Shown here: in pieces, positions 22,701 to 32,600 of the stretch
Numbering within the stretch: position 1 is the first letter of the stretch
How the letters are laid out: every line of letters starts with the position of its first letter
Origin: Strigamia acuminata
Taxonomy: Eukaryota; Arthropoda; Chilopoda; Geophilomorpha; Linotaeniidae
Length of the DNA stretch: 64,000 bases
Direction of reading: 5' to 3'
Assembly: GCA_949358305.1 (NCBI GenBank)
Contig: OX442314.1
Location: 49,172,581 to 49,236,580, forward strand
Position numbers and translations under genes: made by a program
Notes under the pieces: generated by a model
Databases searched by the model: none
What the model saw: only the letters and a program-made list of their open reading frames with translations
Told to the model about the DNA's origin: nothing

Positions 22701-24560
22701 GAAGCTCACACTGTTGCTCCAACAATCATCCCTACAGCCACCACATCTTATAAATGGCGTTACGTAGGTGGCACCGGTCCTTGTAGCCACTGGAAACGGG
22801 AGGAACATCTGAGGAAAGATCAATTCCCCGGACAAATAAAGATAGATGTGTACTACTTCCCGAAACCAGGCTTACGGCTGCGCTCAAAACCGAACATTCG
22901 AGAGTATTGTGATAAAGAGGGCATTATCTACGATGATGACCTTTTCTTCTTCGGCAATATGGAACACCAATTGCCTGAGGTTCCTCCACTTCGACCCATT
23001 ATCCATTTATGCCGCCGTGAACCGTCCAGTTATTCCGAAGCTGGGAAATTCCCTGATGCACCAAAATGGCGTGAAGCCATCGATGAGGAGCTCGGAACCT
23101 TCAAGAAAAGGGAGGTGTATCAGGAAGTGCCTAAACCGCCAAATACAACAATATTGGGCTGTAAATGGATTTTTAAATTAAAAACGGACGCGACCGGAAA
23201 GATCAATCGTTACCGCGCGAGATTAGTAGCGCAAGGCTTTCGCCAAACTATTGGGATTGACTTCGACGAAGTTTTCAGCCCAGTTGTAAATTTCGTGCTT
23301 ATCCGTTTCTTCTTTTGCCTCCTCGTGGTCCTCAAAGGATGGCAAGACACTCACCTCGACATAAAATGCGCCTACTTATACGGAGAGCTTAAACATCGAA
23401 TTTATATGAGAATTCCTGCAGGCGCAATGTGTGATGATCCGGAAAATGTTTGGTTGCTCACGAAATCGTTATACGGGTTACACCAGTCCGGTCGTGAATG
23501 GTATCAAAAATTGGACGAGACTCTCAAAGAGTTAGGTTTTCGCAAGATGCCCGCCTGCAACTGTGTCTACGTTTTCGGCAAATCAGCGGTCATGCTCGTC
23601 TACGTGGACGATATAGTTCTATTTTATTCGTCTAAGAGCATTTTGACCCAAGTACTCCAACTGATCAGCAGTAAATTCGAGATTGTGGACTTGGGACCAA
23701 TAACCAAACTGCTAGGAGTCGAATTCGTGCGACATATGGGCCAAACTTTCATGATTCAAAGCGTATTCATCGAGAAACTGTTAAAGAAGTTTGGCATAAC
23801 GGCAGACAACGTCATTAAAGTGCCTGTCACACCTGGAACAACTTTAGTCAAGGGACCAAAAGAAAATTTGGCAGATTTCCCATACAGATCGCTGATTGGA
23901 TCCCTTCTGTTCTTGGCATCTCGAACCCGACCGGATATATTATATTCCGTGATTACTCTGTCTCAGTACAACAATTGTTATACCGCGGCACACATCAAAG
24001 CATTGCTTCAAGTCCTACGTTACGTAGCTAACACCGCGAATTATTGTATTGAACTGTCTAACTGCACATCGGGACAACTCTGGGCCTACACGGACGCATC
24101 GTGGGCCAGCGATGTGGCTACTTCCCTGAGTTTTGGTGGATATATTGCGTTCATTGGGAACACACCGATTGGATGGTCATGTAAAAAACAGACCAGCGTC
24201 GCAGCTTCGACAATGGAAGCGGAGTTTGTTGCATTAATGGAGGTCGTCAAAGAGCTTTATTGGCTTGACCACATTTACTCCGCGCTTCCATTGCTCAATC
24301 GTGTTTCCAAGCCCATCATATTTTCGGACGCATTGGCATCCATCCAGTTCTCGACCAATGACGTGGAAAATTCACGCACGAAGTACATCCGTGTGAAGTT
24401 CCACTGGCTCAGGGAGTGGCATTCCGAGGGACGTTTCGAACTGAGGAAAATACCCGGGAGCATAAACGTCTCTGACATATTCACCAAGTGGTTAAGTGCG
24501 GACCGGCTTAATCTACTGATTGCGAACATTTTTGATTTTCATCGGATACGTCATTCCTAA
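19764..24560 (+). CDS. gag-pol: Copia Gag-Pol polyprotein, 1598 aa
   Basis: Single intact frame; ATG 19764 (MSKSSDASVG) is chosen because the upstream codon in frame is a GTG, not an ATG. Order: UBN2-type Gag (about 15-200), zinc knuckle CYNCGDMGHYANRC (about 232), protease WIVDCGATDH (about 320) with Cys in place of the usual Ser/Thr after the catalytic Asp, integrase zinc domain (HSRLGHLH ... CNHC, about 562-600), integrase core D (HMDLWGP), D (RTDRGGEF) and E (NGTAERINR), a Ser/Pro/Thr-rich linker, reverse transcriptase (CKWIFKLKTD, RARLVAQGF) with catalytic YVDD (about 1279), and RNase H (AYTDASWA, about 1441; ASTMEAEF). Domain order IN before RT is the copia hallmark. No stops or frameshifts are seen. 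Confidence 0.96.
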   Translation: MSKSSDASVGKIPILSIGNYESWRRSMRMYLKSEGLWHHVTEDTEEADLKTFNDKELKKYKKRKDRALGLIYCQVSEAKRSVLDPCNTPKESWDALAKVYAPSSRARKAAMRREFLGLHLLPGEEMVDFIGRVDDHVRKLTDVKETISDDHKAYQYLDMLPSEYSQVSFAIYHWPDDDFKPIKVADQLLSEYLRLKSISSRDNPNSSSQAFANERRGRDQSRPSRPLTQIQCYNCGDMGHYANRCPHPPNPNRIDKNRPTATFQRKSRSSSRKRKQKANQQDNSKPRGNSQVRRESNFFLNAPPQVEVPIAHFMQNSEWIVDCGATDHVSHVKAWFSDFQPVTPFDIELGQGHSQVTGKGTVRIQTFIDNCECVVNLHEVLYAPNFEANLISVSRIDNNKHHIHIFNSEINVYETDIRHSVLRARQKGGLYYVDGLRPPTTVTVNNPQVQNEVLPSTNPKTMVTVEEDFPKIKKASKKSKTRDITDFRIELPNPVPKNLLPQTFHPPPVPTPVLTNSNPIVPSYATALNSIPPKSNPGKQIKQNGQKPIATATSKKDSTGLWHSRLGHLHANAIRLLANNPQVYGFTPEEVRQELACNHCRIAKSIRASHKPDPHPITTKALDLMHMDLWGPAPATSFGGARYVLTIIDDATRYTWIIPIAQKSQTFQCFKDFVSRVERVANTRIKAIRTDRGGEFISNEFTKYLNDSGIQAQRTNPASPQMNGTAERINRTMADHFRAILDETQLPLELWAEIAVNFAYVKNRSPHSRLNNEVPYILWRQRALSLRHLRKIGSKCWVHYTAPGRSKFESRAWEGFLVGYATGTRGYRVWNPIDDKVIETIHVQIDEKQSFRRSSHNSRRQTSLAEDLNAQSVPTTTSRVNFDDNVGYSDWPARMSDSEDENTSSDYDSDDSTPQGAVGGISPPPSPPVRVPTPKPSPVLSPTVSPFHTPDNSPPGSPNPFVTARRGSGSTHRPPPAPTEAHTVAPTIIPTATTSYKWRYVGGTGPCSHWKREEHLRKDQFPGQIKIDVYYFPKPGLRLRSKPNIREYCDKEGIIYDDDLFFFGNMEHQLPEVPPLRPIIHLCRREPSSYSEAGKFPDAPKWREAIDEELGTFKKREVYQEVPKPPNTTILGCKWIFKLKTDATGKINRYRARLVAQGFRQTIGIDFDEVFSPVVNFVLIRFFFCLLVVLKGWQDTHLDIKCAYLYGELKHRIYMRIPAGAMCDDPENVWLLTKSLYGLHQSGREWYQKLDETLKELGFRKMPACNCVYVFGKSAVMLVYVDDIVLFYSSKSILTQVLQLISSKFEIVDLGPITKLLGVEFVRHMGQTFMIQSVFIEKLLKKFGITADNVIKVPVTPGTTLVKGPKENLADFPYRSLIGSLLFLASRTRPDILYSVITLSQYNNCYTAAHIKALLQVLRYVANTANYCIELSNCTSGQLWAYTDASWASDVATSLSFGGYIAFIGNTPIGWSCKKQTSVAASTMEAEFVALMEVVKELYWLDHIYSALPLLNRVSKPIIFSDALASIQFSTNDVENSRTKYIRVKFHWLREWHSEGRFELRKIPGSINVSDIFTKWLSADRLNLLIANIFDFHRIRHS

Positions 24561-24755
24561 TTTATTTATCCAGAATTTGAGAATTACTGAGCATTAGATT
24601 GGGAATTGTGTTTATAAGTGCCCTAAAAGTACCCGGCTCGGTAATTCGCTTTCTTTAGTTATAATTATTGTATACGACATTGGAATCATGTCTTTTCCGG
24701 GGTTACAGTCTCGACTTTCTTATTTCATTTGTTATTTGTTCATCCCTGTGATTGT

Positions 24756-24767
24756 GAAAAGGGGGAA
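24756..24767 (+). other. Polypurine tract of copia
   Basis: GAAAAGGGGGAA immediately upstream of the 3' LTR. Confidence 0.85.
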
Positions 24768-24769
24768 TT

Positions 24770-25269
24770 TGTAGATCAAGAGATCATTTATTATTTCACA
24801 ATTACAGAGTTTTTCCTTTATTTATTTATAATGTATATGTTTTGTTTTCCCCACTTATGTATCTAGTTTTGATACATATCGTATTTTAAGCATTGAGCAC
24901 CATGCGCCCTTTATCATTTTCTTTAATTTTCACTTAATGTGAAATATTGTCGCTTAGTAAAGTGAGCACCAGATGGTGTCTTATCGTTTTTGCTTTTGTT
25001 ATCCAATATGGCGTCTCCCGCACAGGACGGTCGCCTTTATGTATTCTCTTCATTTATAGCAGTATGTAAGTGTATATTTTCATTAAACCGTTTTATTTAG
25101 GCTTTTTATTAAGCTTTTGTTCTTTGTTTGCCACGTTTGATAAGTGGCAAACACACACGTTTTCACGAGGCCGTGCGGAGAAGCGCGCCCGTGCCACGTC
25201 GTCATTATTACGCTCATTTCGGCCATTAATAGCTTCCACTGGCCCGTTTTATTTTTCCACCACGCTACA
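24770..25269 (+). repeat. 3' LTR of copia element
   Basis: 500 bp, TGTAGATCAAG to CACGCTACA, followed by the target repeat TTTTG. Confidence 0.95.
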
Positions 25270-25274
25270 TTTTG

Positions 25275-25467
25275 CACGCGGTATCCGACCCGTGCCGATA
25301 ATTTTGCTACGGGTCCCGCGTTTCCACGCCATCTCGTGACGCGAATTCGACCGATATCCGCTTTGTTGGACTTAGCGAAATTTTCAGAGTCTCGGATTTT
25401 GATGGCTAGCGCTGTCGATCGGTCAATTTTTTTGTTTTTCAGCGTCGCCATCGACTCGTAACGTTTT
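25275..25467 (-). other. pol-ORF3 intergenic region of element B, pol-proximal part
   Basis: Sequence after the pol stop of element B, cut off from the ORF3 leader by copia. No gene seen. Confidence 0.5.
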
Positions 25468-28400
25468 CTACTCCTTTCCTACGACCTTTCCGTCTTTTAT
25501 AAACGGATTACTTCCACGGGGCCGCAGGTGATGAGTCGAGACAGGTACGATATTTTTTGTTGTTTTTTGTGTCTGTACCTCCTCATTATTGTTTTCTTTT
25601 TTATCCGTGTTTTTTGTGTTTGTTTCAGGAGTTTCTCCTGTTTCCCCCCCGACCAAAATTGGATCCGGAACGGATTCAACTATCTCGTTTACCGGTGGTG
25701 AAGGGGCGTCGAAATACTCCTCGTTGTCACTTGGCGGTGCTTTTTCCGACTCGCCAGCGAACATATCGACGATTTGGCCGTCAGTTTTTGACTTGACTTG
25801 GCCCTTGGCCCACATTTCTTGCGGGAATTCCGGAATGTACGGAGTTAACTCTCGTACCTGGATCGATTTGTGCTCGGTATTGTCCTCGAGCTTACGTAAT
25901 TTATACGCGTTACCGCCATGCTTGCCGATGATCACATACGGACCGTCTCTTTTGTCGGCCAAGCTGGCGGTGATTCCTCTCGCTGCATTTGAGAGGATGT
26001 GTGTGTCCTTCCACACTAAATCATTAATCTCGAAATTCACGAATTTTCCACCGCTTTTATCTTGTAAAATGCGGTCGCGCATGTTAAAAATGTGCGCCAT
26101 CATGTGCTTGTACGTGTTGGAGATGGTTTGCTCCAATTTATACACGTACTCATGTGGTTTCTCGGGGTCCACCACATTTACTGACTCTGCCACTCGTGGG
26201 TCCCAAGGCACTCGTAGCTCCCGGGCGAAGTTGAGGTAGGCCGGAGAAAAATCTCTCGTCCTCGAGACTGTTGTTCGTATGCTGAACGCGATCTCCCTCA
26301 AGTATTCATCCCACCTATTGTGGATGTCAGTGAATATACTTAGTGCATATTTAATGTCCCTGTTGAGTCGCTCAACGGGATTTGTTCTGGGATTGTAGGT
26401 CGAAGTATGTGACGCCACAATCCCGAATTTCTCACAAAACTTACCCCAAATTTTCGAGATAAATTGGGGTCCGTTGTCGGATATCATTTTACGTGGAAAT
26501 CCGTAACGTAACGCTACGTCGTAGATACATTCAACGATTTTTTCTGCTGAAGGTCTAGCGACGGCGTACAACTCGGGCCAACGAGTCGCCACGTCCATTA
26601 TAACGATAATGTACGCATTTTTATTTCCCGTAACGGGTTTTGGGCCCATCACATCGACACTTAAACAATCAAAAGGCGCGTAAGGCCCTAAGAAAATAGT
26701 TTCGAATGGTGATTTACTCCTCGGCTTGCACGCTTGACATCGCTGACATTGGTGGACAAAAAGAGCAATATCTTTTTTCATCCCTGTCCAGTGAAAAAGC
26801 TGTGTAGCACGATAGAGTGTTCTGCTTACTCCCGCATGGCTCGCAAGCGGGTGCCCGTGTAACAACCACAGCACGCGACCGATTAAGGAAGCAGGTATTA
26901 CTACCTTTACTGCGGTGTCCGATTCACTCAAGTCATCTTGGTGATTTGGGTGATGTTTCACCAAAAGGCCGTCATCCAATAGGTAATCTATGGATTCGTG
27001 TGCATAACGACGCTTCTGCCTTCTGGTTAAGTTGGGCGGATATTTTCCTGTCAGTACGAATCTAGCTCTATCCTGACATTTCTTGTCTAATTTTTGTTGC
27101 ACAATTATTTCCTCCCTTGTCGGGGGATTGCTTCGCATTTGCTTGCCGACATGAGTGTGGAAGGCGCTTAGAAGCGGGTCATTTATTCTCCGCTCTAGCT
27201 TAAATTCCTTCTTTGCATTTGGGTAATTGTCAGCAGCTGGTTGGTATAACCGCGTCCAGAATCCACAGAATTTTACATCTGCTGGAGACGCGGTGGGAAT
27301 TTCATTTATTTTCCTTAAATCCCAACGGTGACAACTCGTCGGGCAGTAAATGATGCGGGAATCATCCTCGCCATCATCGTCAGCGTCGATAGGATCTGAC
27401 ACTGGTGCCCTTGATAGAGCGTCAGCCACGACGTTATATTTGCCGGGCTTGTATTGAATGGTCAAGTCGCATGCCATCAGTTCTAACTGCCATCTGGCTA
27501 GTCGACCGGCTGGCTCCTTTAATTTCATCAGCCATTGTAACGCTTGATGATCTGTGTGGACTACAAATTTGGTATATTCGAGATAATCTCTGAATTTCCT
27601 TATAGCCCACACAACTGCCAAACACTCCAACTCTGTGGCGTTGTAATTTTTTTCAGCGCCTTGGAGTTTGCGACTTATAAACATGCACGGCAGGTCTTGT
27701 TCGACTCCGTCGCGCACGTGTGTTTGGAGCAACGCCGCTCCTAACCCAACTCGGCTGGCGTCCGTATGTAATATGAACGGCCGGTTTAAGTCGGGTAGAG
27801 GCATTACGCCGACTTCCGTCAGCATCCTCTTTATCGCATTAAATGCGATGTTGCACTCATTTGACCATACAAATTCGTTTTCATTCTTCAGGAGGTCGGT
27901 AACTGGGGCTGCCACTTCAGCTAGACCCGGTAGCAACCTGCCGAAGAAGTTTATCATTCCCATAAACCGTTGGACACCTTTAACGTCCTCGGGTGGTGGG
28001 AAACGATTAATCGCATCGATTTTTTCGGGGCCAATAGCTAAACCGTTGACTCCAATGCGATAACCCAGGAAGGCAAGCTCCTTTCGGCAGAACTTGCTCT
28101 TGCCCGGATGAACGTGTAACCCAGCTTTCGCCAGCCGGGTGAGCACTTGGTCGATGTGCTCAATGTGCTCTTCGAATGTTTTAGAGGCAATAACTATGTC
28201 ATCTAGGTATGCCCACACGAACTGATGCAGGATATCACCCAATACGCTTTCGATTAGTCTCTGAAAGGTACTGGGAGCATTCACTAAACCAAACGGCATG
28301 ACGTTGAACATCAACCGTCCAATTGGCGAGTAAAATGCTGTTTTTAGCTTATCCTCTGGCCTCATCTCAACTTGCCAGTATCCCTTCGACAGATCCATCG

Positions 28401-29589
28401 TCGTAACCCAAGAAAAGGGGCTAAGCTCTCTCAAAATGGATTCGATAGACGGCATCTGTATGGGATCTATCTCTGTCACCGCGTTTAATGGGCGGTAATC
28501 AATGCATAGGCGTGGGTCCGAGCCCGGGCGCATCACGAGCACAACTCGCGTCGCGTATTCTCCCTGGGCCTCGGAGACAATGCCACTGTCTAGCATTTCT
28601 TGGCACATTTTTTGTACTATTTCACGTTTTTGCGGGTTCATTCCCTTATACGCAACTCGTATAGGTTTATTATCCGTCAATTTAATTTCGTGAATAGCCC
28701 TATTCGTTCGGCCCGGTTTTTTCGACAGGATCCCCTCATATTTAAGTAGGACCCTTCGTAGGGCTGCCGCTTCGTTTAATTCTAAAGCGGCGTCGGCGAC
28801 AAGCGTTTCCACTACATTGTCCCGTTGCAATTCTGTTACGAATGCTTTAAAATCGTAGTCTTGAACGAATTTCTTTAGGCCTTTCTCCCACTGTGTCTTG
28901 TCGGCCGCTTCTTTGATAAGAGCTGGTGGCACGACAATTGCGGGTCTTTCTCTATCATTTCTGATATAATTCCAAGATTTCGTTATTGGATTTGGTTGTA
29001 TTTCCATTGACGCCATGAGGTCTAAGCCCAACAGAAAAATTCTGTCGCACGTGGGCAGGACCAGGAAAGGGTGCTGTTCTACCCCTCCGAGCCACTCCAT
29101 GGTCAATAATATAACTCCTTTTGGACGCGCCATTCCGTTGGCGGTTTTTAGACGTACATTTTTATTAACGCCTTTTATCTTATCGGTGAGACCCAATGAT
29201 GCTACTATGTCTTCGGAAACGAACGAGCGATCTGCTCCCGAGTCTAGCAGTCCCATAATTTTTTCGCGTTCTATTGTCATGGGCAGCATACATAGGCGGC
29301 TGGTATATTCGACCGCCACGTTGCACATGAAAACACGAAATTCTTCTGTGTCTTCGACTACTTGAGGTAATTCTTCAAGCAGTAGGTTTGGTTCTTCCGC
29401 CTCAGCCTCAGCGTTTGCGGTAATTACCTGCAAAGCGTTGTTGGCCCTGTCTTGGATCTGGGCGTTAGCTATGTCACTACCCATTTCTTTGACTGGTGGC
29501 GGTTTATCGAACCCTTTGTTAAACCCCTTCTTCTTCATGAATGGCGCAGACGGTCGAGAAGTTATTTCTTCGCCGCCTGCGCTGACTCG
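25468..29589 (-). CDS. pol: Pol polyprotein of gypsy element B (PR-RT-RH-IN)
   Basis: Same domain order as element A, intact. An ATG exists at 29538, but the frame is open back through the end of gag and the frameshift signal at 29544-29607 puts the entry at 29589. Seen: protease LLDSGADRS (about 29250), RT CIDYRPLNAVT and YLDD (about 28208), RNase H LHTDASRVG, integrase H..H and CQRCQAC, core D (SVDVMGP), D (SDNGPQF), E (NPVERLN), then DGPYVII of the GPY/F module and a charged tail. Sequence similarity to element A is high across the enzyme domains but clearly not identical, so A and B are separate families of one lineage. Confidence 0.95.
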   Translation of the reverse strand, partial: RVSAGGEEITSRPSAPFMKKKGFNKGFDKPPPVKEMGSDIANAQIQDRANNALQVITANAEAEAEEPNLLLEELPQVVEDTEEFRVFMCNVAVEYTSRLCMLPMTIEREKIMGLLDSGADRSFVSEDIVASLGLTDKIKGVNKNVRLKTANGMARPKGVILLTMEWLGGVEQHPFLVLPTCDRIFLLGLDLMASMEIQPNPITKSWNYIRNDRERPAIVVPPALIKEAADKTQWEKGLKKFVQDYDFKAFVTELQRDNVVETLVADAALELNEAAALRRVLLKYEGILSKKPGRTNRAIHEIKLTDNKPIRVAYKGMNPQKREIVQKMCQEMLDSGIVSEAQGEYATRVVLVMRPGSDPRLCIDYRPLNAVTEIDPIQMPSIESILRELSPFSWVTTMDLSKGYWQVEMRPEDKLKTAFYSPIGRLMFNVMPFGLVNAPSTFQRLIESVLGDILHQFVWAYLDDIVIASKTFEEHIEHIDQVLTRLAKAGLHVHPGKSKFCRKELAFLGYRIGVNGLAIGPEKIDAINRFPPPEDVKGVQRFMGMINFFGRLLPGLAEVAAPVTDLLKNENEFVWSNECNIAFNAIKRMLTEVGVMPLPDLNRPFILHTDASRVGLGAALLQTHVRDGVEQDLPCMFISRKLQGAEKNYNATELECLAVVWAIRKFRDYLEYTKFVVHTDHQALQWLMKLKEPAGRLARWQLELMACDLTIQYKPGKYNVVADALSRAPVSDPIDADDDGEDDSRIIYCPTSCHRWDLRKINEIPTASPADVKFCGFWTRLYQPAADNYPNAKKEFKLERRINDPLLSAFHTHVGKQMRSNPPTREEIIVQQKLDKKCQDRARFVLTGKYPPNLTRRQKRRYAHESIDYLLDDGLLVKHHPNHQDDLSESDTAVKVVIPASLIGRVLWLLHGHPLASHAGVSRTLYRATQLFHWTGMKKDIALFVHQCQRCQACKPRSKSPFETIFLGPYAPFDCLSVDVMGPKPVTGNKNAYIIVIMDVATRWPELYAVARPSAEKIVECIYDVALRYGFPRKMISDNGPQFISKIWGKFCEKFGIVASHTSTYNPRTNPVERLNRDIKYALSIFTDIHNRWDEYLREIAFSIRTTVSRTRDFSPAYLNFARELRVPWDPRVAESVNVVDPEKPHEYVYKLEQTISNTYKHMMAHIFNMRDRILQDKSGGKFVNFEINDLVWKDTHILSNAARGITASLADKRDGPYVIIGKHGGNAYKLRKLEDNTEHKSIQVRELTPYIPEFPQEMWAKGQVKSKTDGQIVDMFAGESEKAPPSDNEEYFDAPSPPVNEIVESVPDPILVGGETGETPETNTKNTDKKENNNEEVQTQKTTKNIVPVSTHHLRPRGSNPFIKDGKVVGKE

Positions 29590-29607
29590 TTTTTTGACTC
29601 GTTTTTT
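29544..29607 (-). promoter_or_regulatory. -1 ribosomal frameshift signal, gag-pol of element B
   Basis: Two in-phase A_AAA_AAC heptamers on the minus strand at 29607-29601 and 29595-29589. The second is followed by a 6-nt spacer and a 10-bp stem, GCGCAGGCGG (29582-29573) with CCGTCTGCGC (29553-29544), one G-U pair, loop of 19 nt containing the gag stop. The first heptamer is 18 nt from the stem and less well placed. The -1 frame is open from either site into pol. Confidence 0.87.
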
Positions 29608-32600
29608 GCCATGGCGAGTTTAATCTCTGCCATCTGCTTCATTATCGCGTCAAACTTAGCGTCTTCTTTCGCTGTTCTTGGGCACTCATTGGAATAGTGA
29701 CCCGGTTGGTTACACTTAAAACAACGAATATTTGATTTGTCTCTTGGGGCTTCAATCGATTTCTTTTTTTCAGGGTCTACTTTCGACGGTGGCGTGTAAT
29801 TTTTTCGAAAATACTTCGGAATTCGGCCGGCATTTGGTTTTAACCTGGCGCGAAATTCTTCTACCGCTCTATCTCGATGGATGAGATGTACTAGCGGTCC
29901 TTCCTCATCGCAACCCGTTGATAAGGTATCGCGATAGCTTCGTATTTCTTCGTCCGTCGAATAATCGTCTTTTTCTTCTTTTTCGTCTGATTTTCCGACA
30001 TTTTGTTCGGCTTCCTCCCCCTCCTTGACCTCCTCCAGTGTCGCTTGCATGGCTGACGCTGTCGGTGCCTTTTTAGGGGCGGCCAATGGGTTGGAAGGCA
30101 GCGTGGATGTCAGTTTATTTTTTATTTGTAAACCAACGCTAGCTTCTGCCAGCTCCATTATACCGCTAAGATATTCAGTAGGGCGCATGATTTTGTCTGT
30201 CGCCCCATATCTTTCCGCACTCAACTTGAGACGTTTAGCGGTTGCTGCTTTCTCCGCTTCTGGTAAAGCGGAATAATATCTCTTCTCGATATCTATCGTG
30301 TTCTCGAACAGGAAGGCGCTCATTTCTTCGTAGCTGCCTCCTGTCGGTGCCCTTTCTTCAAGTAGCACCCGTTGCGAGTATTCCGACAAACCGCCGAGAA
30401 AGAAAAGGTTGAATCCCGTGGCATGAAATTCCATCGGGGCCTTTTCGAACAACAATCTGGCGCGAATGTCGTAATCCATTATGGTTTCACCAGGCATCTG
30501 GCGAAGACCTCGCATCTTTCGGCTCACCTCTTCGGGTGTCTCGCCGTAGCGCAGGTCGAATCTCATTAAAAAGTCGTCCCAATTGACGCCTTTCAATCCT
30601 TGGTACCACTCACGTGCCGAGCCTGTCATTAGCTCGACAATACCGTGGGTGAGCATGTCTCCTACGGTGGCTTTAGTGGCAGTCTTAATCCGAATTACTT
30701 CGTCAAGGAAGCGATCTCCCGCTTTCCATGACCCGTCGAAACGGTTCTGAATATAAAATTGCCACCTAATATTCCCGGTAACACTCATGGTGTCACGTCG
30801 GGAGACAGCGTATTTTTTCTTTACGCGGTCACCAGTGTTACGATTACGATCATTTCGTTTGCTCAGATCGATTCCTTCGGCTTTTAACGAGCCAAGCAGG
30901 GCTCTTCCAAGCTCTCCCATCGTATACTGCCGACCCGTCGAATCGGTAAACGCGCTTTGTCGGGGAAGGTCCTGAAACTCCTCCCGTCGGTGGTCGCTAT
31001 TTTCCGATCGACGTCGTTTCTCTCTATCGCGCGGAGAGTTGGATCTCTTCCGGCGATTACTTGACTTATCATTTCGTCTGTCGTCGTTGGACGAGGGGTC
31101 GGAGCTGGGGTCGGGAGACGGTGAGCGGCGTGGCGGGTTGCGCCGTGAAGAGTTTGACTCTTTCCGGCCCCTACGACGGTCGTCACGTTCCCTTTCCCTG
31201 CGTTCATCGCGTTCTCTTTCCCTTCGTCTTTCTCCGGAACCTCTCTCCGAATCGTGATGACTGGGTGCATTCGACTCCAGTTCATCCGACGACGAATCAC
31301 TGTTTCCGTAGTGATACTGTTGCTGTCCTCTTTCGCGTTGACGTTCCTCTCGTGACGATGTGCGGTCTTCGGAAGGTTTTCTCGAAGGTCCGTCGTCTTT
31401 GAGGATGGGTACCGGCTGTTGCCAGTCGTTACCCCGCGGGTCGTCGCGTTGTCGGCTCGTGTGAGTCTGTTCTTCGTTACGACGCGCGTTGTTCGCATTT
31501 ATTAATCGGTTGATAGCGTTGTTAGTGTTATCGTCTAACGCCATCATGCGAGGTCGAACGCGTTGTTCGGTCGAGACTTCCCGTTTGCGTGGAGTGACTG
31601 GCACTTCCTTTTTTCGCTCGGGTTTGGGGCTGACCTTCGGCGTGCGCTTCGGGTCGCCTTCTACGCTCTCGTCGGACAATTCGGACGAGCTAACTTCTGG
31701 CTTGCGAACGGATTTTGGTTTGTCTCGTTGCAGCCTAGTCATGAAAGCTTGTTCAGCTTCTTGTTGAGAACGGAATGCATAACGATGTGCATGTAAGGCT
31801 CGATCAACTATTTCGACTTCTTCTGGAGTAGTCGGAACGCGCTGGGATTTGCCGTACTCGAGAGCTCGCGCTTCTCTTTCCGCCAGCTTCCGCTTTCTCT
31901 CGCGGATGGCTTGTCGGGCCTCATTCTCGGCATCCGCTTCGAATTGAGCGGAGTCTACCATTTGTTGAGCGTATGCGTCTTCAACAACGGTGATTTCTGG
32001 GGATAACCTGTGCGCTCTTAAAGCTGCACGTACGATTTGTAATGTTTCGTACACAGTTATTTTTCCCGTTGGCAGAGTGTATCGTACACCTTCTGCCTGT
32101 GCCAACTGCATCGTGTCAACCAATGTGGCCGAGACGCTGTAAGGCTGGCTCGGAACACGCTCAGTTTTTGACGCATTGGACTTGTGTCCTTCGGACCTGA
32201 CCGAAGCTGGGCGGCTTTGCGTAATTGGCGTGTTTAGTGCCGAATTAGCTGTCGTGTTTGAGGCCGTCTTTTGTATCGGAGACGCCGCTTTCGGACTGCC
32301 CACCTCGGTGTCGTGCGTTAGACGAGGCGATGGGTTACGGGATAAAACCTCGTTTCCGCTCGTCTCGCCGTCACGGTTAGAACGCGGCAGTTTGGAGTGA
32401 GATTGCTCTTCACCCCGCTCTGTCTCGTCCAATCGCTGCCTCGTCTCGGAACGAGACGGGTGCGATGCCTCTGATGCGCTTCTGCGATCGGGTTTAGGCT
32501 TGCGCCGTTTTTGCCTCGCTTCGTGCGCTGAGGCTTTGGGTAAGGGACCTCCAGATCGCAAGTGATAGTCGGCGCCTTTACGACTGCCGGCTCTCTTGTT

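Larger units (their letters stand above)
18524..25269 (+). mobile_element. Copia element, full length, nested in gypsy element B
   Basis: Ty1/copia LTR retrotransposon, 6,746 bp, plus strand. LTRs 18524-19023 and 24770-25269 are each 500 bp and look identical. Target duplication TTTTG at 18519-18523 and 25270-25274. PBS, one long intact gag-pol frame and PPT are all present, so the element is apparently autonomous and a recent arrival. It splits element B between pol and ORF3. Confidence 0.96.
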
